A DNA stretch of 64,000 bases, taken from NCBI RefSeq assembly GCF_002940945.1, contig NZ_PNFV01000001.1:1-64000 (forward strand), given 5' to 3'. Made by a program: the position numbers and the translations under genes. The notes below the pieces were generated by a model. It was not told the origin of the DNA and ran no database searches. It was given only the letters and a program-made list of their open reading frames with translations. Of the stretch, positions 51,716 to 59,658 are shown in pieces; within the stretch, counting starts at the first letter, position 1, and every line of letters begins with the position of its first letter. Source of the stretch: Limosilactobacillus pontis. GTDB lineage: Bacteria; Bacillota; Bacilli; Lactobacillales; Lactobacillaceae.

Positions 51716-52603
51716 TAATTGCTTATTGATATTTTGAATCAAGAACTTAGTGGTTTGGTCTAAATCTGCGGCCGGATTAATAACCCAGCCAAGGGTAAAG
51801 CGATCGTTGATGATATTGCTCAAGTTTATCTTTGGCAGCGTGGCAAACAGCTCATCCGGTGAGTGGAGTGCCTGCCAATCTCTTGCCAAGCAAACCGCAT
51901 TTAGTTTGGTGATCACCGTATACATCGCCCAACTGTCGTCAAGGCGGGCCACGGTTTCCAACGGTCCACATATAAATTGGAGATGTTCAAATAACTGATC
52001 ATTATAAGGATCATTAAAGAGGGCAAACTTCTGCCTAGCGAGTTCTTCCTCAGTTACCCGATCCTTACTTAACAGTGGATTCTGTTTACTGGTGATTAAA
52101 CTAATGTGGCCGTCGTGGACCTTGATAAACTTTAATCCTAGCAGATCGGCCTGGTGCTTACTATCGATTGCGATAAATCCGGCATCCAATTCTTGGCGGC
52201 GCACCTGCTCAATAATCGTTGAACTAGATTCTCGTTTTAACAGAAGCGTGGTGTTTGAATCATAGGCCTTGAGAAATTCAGTTAACATTGGCTTCAAGAA
52301 CGTGTTGGTATAGGCAAAGCGAATGGTATGACTCTTGTTTAATCTCCCCAGCCGACTGGCCTGATGAACTAGGTTAACCTTCGCCGACATCATTGATTTA
52401 ATGTAAGGTAACAGTTCCTGCCCTTTATCAGTCAGGGCCATCCCCTGGTGGCTCCGCGCAAAGAGCTGCACACCCAGCTCATCCTCTAATTGTGAAATTG
52501 ATTGACTCAGCCCCGATTTGGAGATATGCAGAAAATCTGCCGTCGCCTGAAGGGTCCGGTGGTTTGCCAACTCGGTAACGTATAACAGCTGATCGTAGTT
52601 CAT
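51713..52603 (-). CDS. LysR-family transcriptional regulator
   Basis: A 296-residue LysR regulator. The HTH is at the N-terminus (LYVTELANHRTLQATADFLHISKSGLSQSISQLEDELGVQLF), followed by a two-lobed effector domain with LDAGFIAIDSKHQ. It is convergent with the OYE gene rather than divergent, so its target is less obvious. The start at 52603 has no strong ribosome site (AGGGGAT at 7-13 bases). The 200 bases upstream lead into the toxin-antitoxin locus. Confidence 0.88.
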   Translation of the reverse strand: MNYDQLLYVTELANHRTLQATADFLHISKSGLSQSISQLEDELGVQLFARSHQGMALTDKGQELLPYIKSMMSAKVNLVHQASRLGRLNKSHTIRFAYTNTFLKPMLTEFLKAYDSNTTLLLKRESSSTIIEQVRRQELDAGFIAIDSKHQADLLGLKFIKVHDGHISLITSKQNPLLSKDRVTEEELARQKFALFNDPYNDQLFEHLQFICGPLETVARLDDSWAMYTVITKLNAVCLARDWQALHSPDELFATLPKINLSNIINDRFTLGWVINPAADLDQTTKFLIQNINKQL

Positions 52604-52712
52604 TCCTATCCCCTACTTTCACTAAATAACGTAAGAGTTAAAGTTTTTCTCGTCTTCAAGTTATACAGACAACTAGTATCAATACTTGTGACTTCCACAG
52701 CTGATACCCAGG

Positions 52713-52723
52713 TATAATATAAT
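52713..52723 (+). promoter_or_regulatory. -10 region of the toxin mRNA
   Basis: TATAATATAAT gives two overlapping -10 boxes (52713 and 52718) with only a weak -35. The mRNA would begin near 52727-52730 and carry an 80-base leader with GGCGGTGGCT. Confidence 0.5.
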
Positions 52724-52811
52724 CACCCTTGCGAGAAGTTTTATGGGCGGTGGCTGTTTTCTTGAAATGAGGTGGTTCCTGTGAGCTATTCTTCAGAAAG
52801 GATTACAGCCC

Positions 52812-52952
52812 GTGAGCGTCTACCAGGCACTCATGCTAGCGTTAGCATTTGCGACTTTCGTTGTTGCATTTACTAACCTTTATTTTCACATTCTGTGCAT
52901 AATAAAAGACCGTCCAGTTAACTTTGGCAGGTTGCGGACGATCTTTTATTAG
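52812..52952 (+). CDS. putative type I toxin, TxpA/Hol_Tox-like small membrane peptide
   Basis: A 46-codon frame starting GTG 52812 with AGAAAGGA 8 bases upstream. The N-terminus VSVYQALMLALAFATFVVAF has the pattern of putative holin-like toxins (MSxYxAL-x-M...FA-x-FxxA), with one membrane helix. The C-terminal tail (KDRPVNFGRLRT) runs through the terminator stem, which is unusual; a one-base shift near 52875 would instead end the peptide at TAA-TAA (52900) just before the stem. So it may be a frame-shifted relic or an extended variant. A convergent antisense RNA shares its terminator. Confidence 0.6.
   Translation: MSVYQALMLALAFATFVVAFTNLYFHILCIIKDRPVNFGRLRTIFY
52901..52950. terminator. shared bidirectional terminator of toxin and antitoxin RNAs
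   Basis: AATAAAAGACCGTCC (52901-52915) pairs with GGACGATCTTTTATT (52936-52950), one wobble in 15, around a 20-base loop. Converging small RNAs overlapping in such a stem are typical of this toxin class. Confidence 0.85.
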
Positions 52953-52966
52953 ATAAAAAGTAACTA

Positions 52967-52998
52967 AGCCACCGCCTTTAAAGCGGCTCGCTTTTTTG
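52967..52998 (+). terminator. second terminator of the toxin mRNA, with 5'-3' complementarity
   Basis: AGCCACCGCCTTTAAAGCGG then CTCGC and TTTTTT. AGCCACCGCC (52967-52976) is the exact complement of GGCGGTGGCT in the toxin leader (52746-52755), so a read-through mRNA could fold end to end. Confidence 0.55.
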
Positions 52999-53160
52999 TT
53001 TACAATTGTATTTTACCATCAGTGATAGCTACGAACAAATTGTAAATCTTTGAATCGCACATTTCCATCTTGCTATTGAAGGATCATTCGTAATTTCTTT
53101 AATCTATCATCAACAAGGGCCGTAGAAAAGCTCATTTTGTTTTCCAACGACTTCTTTTAA

Positions 53161-55404
53161 TCATGCTTGTTTTCTCTTGCGCTTAATAAGTGTTAAGCCA
53201 GTCATGCTCATCAATGAAGTCCCTAACAATAGCCAGCTAAGCTCATCATTATCACCAGTCTGTGGTAATATAGCTTGCTTATTTGTAGGACGATTTGTTC
53301 GTGAATTAAGTCCAACCGGCGTTAAATTAGTTAAACTATTATTTACGCTTGCGTTATTGGTCCCCGCTTTTCGCATTGATTCTGCATTCAGCTGAACAGT
53401 ATTAGCAGGTTGCTCAACCGTTGCTGGTATCACCACTACTGGCGCGGTTGGTTGATTTACTACTTTATCTGTTTGGGTTGTAACAGATTGGGTAGCAGAT
53501 TGATCCTTTTCATTATGTTTTGTTGTTTCTCCTGCTAATTGTGCAGCTGTCATGTAAATCTTACGGTTCATTACCGGAGCAGTAATTAGATTACCTTTAT
53601 TCGTCATATCAGTAATGTAGTCAATAAAAACATCCGTATCCTGTCCAACAATTCCAACCAACTTAGCATCCTTAAAGGCGGAAAAGCCATCCCCACCACC
53701 AGCAAGGAAATCATTAATTACAACATTATAGGTCTTCTGCATATCCAGTGGCTGATTATTTTGGTCATATACCTTAACTACCTTGTACGGCTGGTTAGGG
53801 TCATTCTGATCAGTATACGTATAATGCAGACCGGCAACCTGTAAATAATATGCTTGATCTTCATCATATTGCTGGTTAAGCGCCTTAACAATTTGGGCGC
53901 CGGTCATCTGAACTACTCGTAAAATATTACCAAATGGCTGCACTGCCTGAGCACTTCCCCACGTAATTGAACGATCATTATTCACGTGAAGGTCAGCACG
54001 AACCCCACCGGTATTAGTCATTGCAAAATCTGCTGGTAATCCCGCCTTTTTAGCAGCATATAGCTGACCATCAACAACCAACTCCCCAACAGCATTTTCG
54101 CGAGTGGCGGTATTATGAAGCCGCCCTAAAATATCACCTGGCTTAGCAGCTTCCCCAATCTTTTTATTAATAATTGGTGCAACTCGGCGGTTTGCATCCT
54201 GAACAATTGCAGTTACATTAGCATCAGTTTTGACGTTCGGTGCATCTTTTTCAGATAGGACTGGGTAAACATGTGAAACAAGGCTGCCCTTTACAAAGTC
54301 ATCAGTCGTAGGATCAATATAGCCGATAATATCATCATATGCTTTTCCCGTATAGATAGCTTGAACAAGCTTGACACTTCCAACTGTCGCATTGGCATAC
54401 TGGTGAGAATGACCAGCAATGTAAAGGTCAACAGAATTATTAGGGTCGATTTGGTAGAGCTTCTTAATAATATCCACTGCATTTCCCTTGGTGTTTCCTT
54501 CTTTGTCCGTCGATACACCAGTATGGGCTAATACTACGATCGCATTTACGCCTTTTTTCCGTAAAATCCTGTCATACTTAGCAATTGTTTCTGCTTCATC
54601 AAGAATATCGTAATCCTTGTGATTATCATATAAAGTTAGGATTGGTAACGATGTTGTTTCAATCCCAATAAAACCAATTCTTGCAACCTTCCCATCACTA
54701 GTATGAATCTCTTTAATTAAATATGGTTGCATCCCAAACGGAATTTGGCCATCAGACTTTTGGACCACATTAGCAGTAATAATGTTAATGCCAGATTTAA
54801 CATGAGGATATGCCATTGCTGCTTCATTGTACTGCTTTACCGGCTGCCCACCATTTACAATCCGCATGTATTCGGCAAGACCTTCGTCAAATTCATGATT
54901 TCCTAATGTTCCAATATCAAAGTTCATCGCTTTTAAGGCGTGCATCGTTGGCTCATCCTGTAGTAATGCTGAATTTGCTGGTGATGCACCAACCATATCC
55001 CCTGCCTCAACCCGGATAGTTGTTCCCGTTGGATTAGCAGCCTTAAAGCTCTCTTCAGCAGAATCAAGGTGGCCGGCCAACCGAGCAACAGTTCCTGTAT
55101 CAGAATAGGTATTATTACCAATTGTTGCTGACCCAGTTGTTTCTAGGCCTCCGTGTAAATCATTGATCCCCAAGATTTGTACCGGAACATCATGCTGGTA
55201 TTGAGCTGGATCAGCCCAGTCAGTTGTCGCTTGTGGTGTGCTGGCCTCATCCTTATTCGTCTGAACCAGTGGTGTCACATTATCAGTAACTGGTTGGCCG
55301 TTACTCGAAGTTGTCGTCGCTGCATGAATACTGTTCGCTTGCAAATAAAATCCCAATAGTGCCGTTCCCAATAATAACGTATACTTAGAACCCTTACTCT
55401 TCAT
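53161..55404 (-). CDS. LPXTG-anchored 5'-nucleotidase / UDP-sugar hydrolase
   Basis: About 747 residues. A signal peptide (KSKGSKYTLLLGTALLGFYL...) is followed by the metallophosphatase domain, with metal motifs ILGINDLHGG, EAGDMVGA, LGNHEFDEG, VLAHTGVS and IAGHSHQY. The 5'-nucleotidase C-terminal domain has NTGGVRADL and LAGGGDGFSAF; then comes a Thr/Gln/Asn-rich stalk and the sorting signal AILPQTGDNDE, helix and KRKRKQA. It degrades extracellular nucleotides to nucleosides on the cell wall. ATG 55404 has GGAGGAG 9 bases upstream, so the longer 55470 start is rejected. AT-rich codons. Confidence 0.92.
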   Translation of the reverse strand: MKSKGSKYTLLLGTALLGFYLQANSIHAATTTSSNGQPVTDNVTPLVQTNKDEASTPQATTDWADPAQYQHDVPVQILGINDLHGGLETTGSATIGNNTYSDTGTVARLAGHLDSAEESFKAANPTGTTIRVEAGDMVGASPANSALLQDEPTMHALKAMNFDIGTLGNHEFDEGLAEYMRIVNGGQPVKQYNEAAMAYPHVKSGINIITANVVQKSDGQIPFGMQPYLIKEIHTSDGKVARIGFIGIETTSLPILTLYDNHKDYDILDEAETIAKYDRILRKKGVNAIVVLAHTGVSTDKEGNTKGNAVDIIKKLYQIDPNNSVDLYIAGHSHQYANATVGSVKLVQAIYTGKAYDDIIGYIDPTTDDFVKGSLVSHVYPVLSEKDAPNVKTDANVTAIVQDANRRVAPIINKKIGEAAKPGDILGRLHNTATRENAVGELVVDGQLYAAKKAGLPADFAMTNTGGVRADLHVNNDRSITWGSAQAVQPFGNILRVVQMTGAQIVKALNQQYDEDQAYYLQVAGLHYTYTDQNDPNQPYKVVKVYDQNNQPLDMQKTYNVVINDFLAGGGDGFSAFKDAKLVGIVGQDTDVFIDYITDMTNKGNLITAPVMNRKIYMTAAQLAGETTKHNEKDQSATQSVTTQTDKVVNQPTAPVVVIPATVEQPANTVQLNAESMRKAGTNNASVNNSLTNLTPVGLNSRTNRPTNKQAILPQTGDNDELSWLLLGTSLMSMTGLTLIKRKRKQA

Positions 55405-55446
55405 TTGAGATAACTCCTCCATAAGTGCGGATGAATAATAGCAGAT

Positions 55447-55466
55447 TAAAATCTGATTAGATTTTA
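55447..55466. promoter_or_regulatory. 8-bp inverted repeat at the nucleotidase promoter
   Basis: TAAAATCT-GATT-AGATTTTA. The outer part supplies the minus-strand extended -10 TGCTAAAAT, so a protein bound here would control the nucleotidase gene. Confidence 0.4.
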
Positions 55467-55911
55467 GCATGATTCAAACTTAATTTTGGTAGTAGTTATC
55501 AATTTTTAAAAGGGGTTACACAATTAACGAATTACCTTTTTAAGGTTCAACCGGTCACCTACTAATAGTTATAGTTCGTGCTGGCACGAAATTTTACTTC
55601 AACCATTCTTAGAACTAATCAGTAGTTGGTCAGGAATCTGTTCTTCTAACTCCGTAACATGATGAACTTAAAAGGATAGTAGAATAAGGAATCAAATACT
55701 TTACAACCCCATTTATTTTAGTCAAAAGAAATGACCTTACTGCAACAGAATTCCGCTACTGGTAAAGCCAACTAATTTTTATTATTTAATGTGGAAGCTT
55801 GGCAGGATACAGTATCATGTTTTAGTTCGGTATATTTCATGGCAATTCTTCTTTCATTAAGTTAACTATTGAAAATCAAAGAAGTAGCCATGCACTTCAA
55901 TTCAGGATTTT
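55467..55911. other. non-coding AT-rich gap
   Basis: About 440 bases without a credible gene. The only structure seen is TTCGTGC-TG-GCACGAA at 55575-55590 followed by ATTTTA, an operator-like or weak terminator-like palindrome. Confidence 0.5.
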
Positions 55912-55940
55912 CAAAAAAAGCAAGCTCTACAAAAGCTTGC
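55912..55940 (-). terminator. terminator of the small membrane protein gene
   Basis: GCAAGCT pairs with AGCTTGC; on the minus strand seven T follow. Confidence 0.82.
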
Positions 55941-55952
55941 ATCGTTCTTCTC

Positions 55953-56309
55953 TTAGTTGAGGTCATTGTTACCATCGTTATGATCATCATCGTTGAGGTA
56001 ATCATGATAATGGGCATAGCTATCATCGTGGTGCTGCATCGCATGCAGGGTTTCATTGTCCCACAGCGTATCGGACACCGAGTCATCGTTATTTTCGTTC
56101 GAAGCATGCCGGGGATTGGTTAAGTCATCGCCACTGAGCCATGTGATCAGCCAGCTGATTCCTCCTAAGACAAGGTACAACATTAAGAGCCCAGCACCAA
56201 AGTAAAAGATTACTGGCCAGAGTCCGAGCAGGGTAATCAGAATCGCAATAATGATCGCAAAGATCACCCGCCGATGATGAACGATCTCCTTTTGCTTGTC
56301 ATTGAGCAT
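55953..56309 (-). CDS. hypothetical membrane protein with acidic, His-rich tail
   Basis: A 118-residue protein with two hydrophobic helices (VIFAIIIAILITLLGLWPVIFYF and LLMLYLVLGGISWLITWL) and a C-terminal tail full of Asp, Asn and His (HHDDSYAHYHDYLNDDDHNDGNN). The tail might bind metal but has no defined motif. ATG 56309 has GGAAGAGG about 10 bases upstream and was chosen over the longer frame. No family is recognised. Confidence 0.65.
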   Translation of the reverse strand: MLNDKQKEIVHHRRVIFAIIIAILITLLGLWPVIFYFGAGLLMLYLVLGGISWLITWLSGDDLTNPRHASNENNDDSVSDTLWDNETLHAMQHHDDSYAHYHDYLNDDDHNDGNNDLN

Positions 56310-56569
56310 ATTAACGACGCCTCTTCCCGCTATTAAAACTACGATGAATGCCCTTTCTAAATTATTATACCACTTTCGCATACCTTAACTATTACACGTT
56401 ACTAAACCGTATTTCTTTTCCATACCAGGACTATATAGTATCTCTCTTGCCGTACGGCTGATAGATTTACACTGACGTTCAAATGTTACTCTTTGCATTT
56501 ATAAAATTCGGTTTTATAAAAAATAACGGTAAACTATGAATTCATAGAATATTAGTTTTATAAAGATAC

Positions 56570-59500
56570 TTAGTCATCAAGTAGTGGTGCAATGTGGTTA
56601 ACATACAAGTCACCCAACTGTGCCCGTACCTGCTTCTTCCAATCCATCATCCGTTTTAGTTCAGAGTCAGCATTAGCTTCCTTAAACTTCTTAAAAGCAT
56701 CGCGGGACAACATTTGATTAACGCCAGCCTGTTTGGAGGCATGAACATCATAATTCTTAATAACAAATTTTAAGTCGTCTAAACTAACGTGGTACTTATC
56801 CGCAAAGGCAACTAGTTCTTGATTATAAGCCTGATCAATCATCTTATTTAAGAGTTGATCAACCTGTTGCCCTGCAAATTTTTCTGGATGTTGTTTAATC
56901 TTGCCCCATAATTGACTAACAATAGTTGCTAACGGCTTATTAGTACGCCCTAAATCGTCAATATAATCTTCAATTTCCGTAGCTTCTTGTTCACCAGCTG
57001 TTGGCAATAGTTCACCTTCATCCGGAACATAAGCCTGAATCAATGACAGAATATATTGATAATTAACTGACTTATCAATCACTGATTCCAGTTCATAGTC
57101 AGTATTGACAGGCTCCGCATCATCATCGTCATCACCACCACACTTCTTGAATTTTTCCACCAGCGTTTCATATGTTCCTTGCATCGCGTCCAAGGTTTCC
57201 GGTGTCAATTTATAATCAGCTACCTGATCAACATCATCGAATTCATCATAAGTCTGAACCGCTGCAAAAGTCTTATCAAACTGTTGATAATCCTTCATAA
57301 AGTCTTTCTGCTCTTCATCCGTTGCGTAGAGGATCGACTGTTCCCCTACCGAAAAAGCATAAGGAGCGATTTGATCATATGCATAGTCAAACTTTTCCTT
57401 GGATTCAGTCCACGTCGGCGCAATAACCTCACCAATGCCACCCTTCGAATACAGGGTTAGTGCGTCATCAATATCTTTGCTAAACGTTTTGGGGAACTGG
57501 AAAGTGATGATGTTCCCATACTTCTTATCCTGATCAAAAATCCGGTTGGTCCGGGAAAATGATTGAATAATGTTCTGCGGGTTCATCGGTGGCCGATCAA
57601 CAAAGAGTGTTGAAAGATACTGGGAGTCAAAGCCCGTCAGCAAGCGATCTACAACAATAACCAAATCTAATCGCTCACTCTGCGGCTTGAACGCATCGTT
57701 CTTCCGTGCTAGTCGGTCATTGATGTTCTTATTATAGGCACCAATTTCATCCAAGCTATAACTGGTTCCATACTCATGATTATAATCATCGATGGCTTCC
57801 TTCATAAATTCCTGATCACCAAGTGAATCCTCATCATTTTGGGTAACCGAGAAGGTAATGGCAACCTTGGGGAAATCGGGCAAAATCTCCTTGATTCGCT
57901 TAGGTACTTCAACCGATGACTTACCATTTTTAATATCTCGGAATAACCGATAGTAACGTTTTGCTTGATCAATTGGCCGCTTATTAGCTGGACTCGTGGT
58001 AAGAATTGCTGAATAGGTATAACCGCGATTATTGATGTTCCGGATACCCAGATCCCGGTACGATAATTTGAGGATACTCTTAGCAACGGCATGCATATGA
58101 GCATCGGTAATATACTGGGCATTCAGTTTATCTTTATTATCTTCGTCATCGCTATCCTGATAAATATTTTGCATATCATTAATCTGAAAACCTAAAACGG
58201 CATGGTCACGGATAGCATCTTTAATGGTGTAGCTATGCAGGCAGGGTCCATATTGCTGTTCTGTGGTCCGTGCAGCTTTCCCATTTTCATTCCGACTATT
58301 TTGCGAAAAGATCGGGGTCCCCGTAAAGCCATACCAGAGTGGCTGAATATTGAAGAACTTATCAATATCCATTTTACTTTCTGGTGAAATGGTTCGGTGA
58401 CATTCATCGACAATGAACGCCAATTTAAGGTTTTTAAGACGATTAAACATGGCATCATTGCGATCTTCACCCTGCCATTTGAAAAGTGTCTGTAGTTTTT
58501 GGCGAGTAGTAACCAGTACCGTCCGCTCACCGCTGGTTAATTTCTTCGCTAGATTATACGTGCTTTCGGTTTCTTTGACGTCAATAGAATCATTATTAGC
58601 ATACGATTGAAAGGCTTGCGTAGTTTGGTTATCCAAATCCTTCCGATCAATCAAGAAGATAACCTTATCTAGTGACGGAATGGAAAGCAGGTTATGGGCC
58701 ACTCGGTATGAAGTCAGTGTCTTACCAGAACCAGTCGTATGCCAAATATAACCGGATTGTTGCCTCTTAGATGCGTCAAAAATGGCCTCAATGGCATGGA
58801 CCTGATAAGGCCGGAGAAGAATAATGTGTTTCTGCTTACTGTCCAGGACGGAGTAATCAGCAACCATGTGATGAGCCGCAGGAATTGATAAAACATCCTT
58901 GGCAAAGTCTAGGTAATTACGCACCGGATTATTATCCTTATCTACCCAACCACTCAGAAATTTCTCTCGCAGGTGCTGGTCCGCCGCAACGTACTTAGTA
59001 TCTGTCCCGTTGGTTACGACAAACATTTGAATGTTGGAAAAAATACCGTTGAACTTTTGCTCAGTAATGTATTTCTGAATCTGATTGAAAGCCTGCAGAT
59101 AGGAACGTTTAGGCGTTTTTAATTCGATATGAATGACTGGCAAGCCGTTAATTAGTAAGGTAACATCCCCCCGTCGATCATTATCCATTTTTTGACGCCG
59201 ACCCAATTGAATTTGGTGAACAACCTCATATACCGAGGTTCCACCCGCAATATTGGTATGGTCAATCACTAATAAACTAATCGTACCAACCGTTGTATCA
59301 TCACGCTGGATAGTAATACGGTATTGACCATTGGCACCAGTGAAGTCTTGGGCAGCCTTGAAGAAGGTTGAATGATTGATCTTAGCTTTAATACTAGCTT
59401 TCTCATTATCAGTTAGAGCCACTCCATTTAGGACCGCCCGATTATTATTCTGGAGGATTGTAAAGAAATTATCCCAGAGGTCGTCTTCCGTCTTAATATC

Positions 59501-59578
59501 CTCGCGAAGGGTCCATTGTGACTCATCACGTGTCAACTGGTTAATCAGTTTCTGTTCCATCTCTAGCTCTTGTTGCAT
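56570..59578 (-). CDS. hsdR: type I restriction enzyme subunit R (HsdR)
   Basis: A 1002-residue motor and nuclease subunit. The N-terminal nuclease has RRGDVTLLINGLPVIHIELK with the D...ExK set. The SF2 motor has Walker A WHTTGSGKT, DECHR (motif II), GFTGTP (motif III) and SFSRTNRIFD. A helical C-terminal part binds the methylase. It translocates and cuts unmethylated DNA together with HsdM and HsdS. It is separated from hsdM-hsdS by the inverted silent hsdS and the recombinase, and probably has its own promoter in the 59579-59658 gap. The start has only a weak ribosome site. Confidence 0.94.
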   Translation of the reverse strand: MQQELEMEQKLINQLTRDESQWTLREDIKTEDDLWDNFFTILQNNNRAVLNGVALTDNEKASIKAKINHSTFFKAAQDFTGANGQYRITIQRDDTTVGTISLLVIDHTNIAGGTSVYEVVHQIQLGRRQKMDNDRRGDVTLLINGLPVIHIELKTPKRSYLQAFNQIQKYITEQKFNGIFSNIQMFVVTNGTDTKYVAADQHLREKFLSGWVDKDNNPVRNYLDFAKDVLSIPAAHHMVADYSVLDSKQKHIILLRPYQVHAIEAIFDASKRQQSGYIWHTTGSGKTLTSYRVAHNLLSIPSLDKVIFLIDRKDLDNQTTQAFQSYANNDSIDVKETESTYNLAKKLTSGERTVLVTTRQKLQTLFKWQGEDRNDAMFNRLKNLKLAFIVDECHRTISPESKMDIDKFFNIQPLWYGFTGTPIFSQNSRNENGKAARTTEQQYGPCLHSYTIKDAIRDHAVLGFQINDMQNIYQDSDDEDNKDKLNAQYITDAHMHAVAKSILKLSYRDLGIRNINNRGYTYSAILTTSPANKRPIDQAKRYYRLFRDIKNGKSSVEVPKRIKEILPDFPKVAITFSVTQNDEDSLGDQEFMKEAIDDYNHEYGTSYSLDEIGAYNKNINDRLARKNDAFKPQSERLDLVIVVDRLLTGFDSQYLSTLFVDRPPMNPQNIIQSFSRTNRIFDQDKKYGNIITFQFPKTFSKDIDDALTLYSKGGIGEVIAPTWTESKEKFDYAYDQIAPYAFSVGEQSILYATDEEQKDFMKDYQQFDKTFAAVQTYDEFDDVDQVADYKLTPETLDAMQGTYETLVEKFKKCGGDDDDDAEPVNTDYELESVIDKSVNYQYILSLIQAYVPDEGELLPTAGEQEATEIEDYIDDLGRTNKPLATIVSQLWGKIKQHPEKFAGQQVDQLLNKMIDQAYNQELVAFADKYHVSLDDLKFVIKNYDVHASKQAGVNQMLSRDAFKKFKEANADSELKRMMDWKKQVRAQLGDLYVNHIAPLLDD

Positions 59579-59658
59579 AACAATCTCTTTTCATCAATAT
59601 TTTATAGTTTCATTGTAACAGAAAAGCGCTTCATCTATTGATACAATAGGCAATTTTA

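Larger units (their letters stand above)
52901..53003 (-). ncRNA. candidate antisense antitoxin RNA
   Basis: On the minus strand TTGTTC (53038-53033) and TAAAAT (53015-53010), exactly 17 bases apart, predict a start near 53003. The RNA would be about 100 nt, with a hairpin from GCCGC/GGCGG and then the shared terminator. It is complementary to the toxin mRNA 3' part, as RatA is to txpA. Its start overlaps a TACAATTGTA palindrome (53001-53010), identical to the core of the cop box at 11040. Confidence 0.65.

Noticed and set aside
52746..52976. Fst/par-type antitoxin direct repeats
   Set aside because: The shared decamer is inverted on the DNA, so the two RNAs carry the same rather than complementary sequence; this is not the par arrangement.
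55869..56123. 84-residue plus-strand ORF rich in Ile, Met and Val
   Set aside because: It is the shadow of the minus-strand acidic, His-rich tail (GAT/CAT codons read in reverse) and has no ribosome site.
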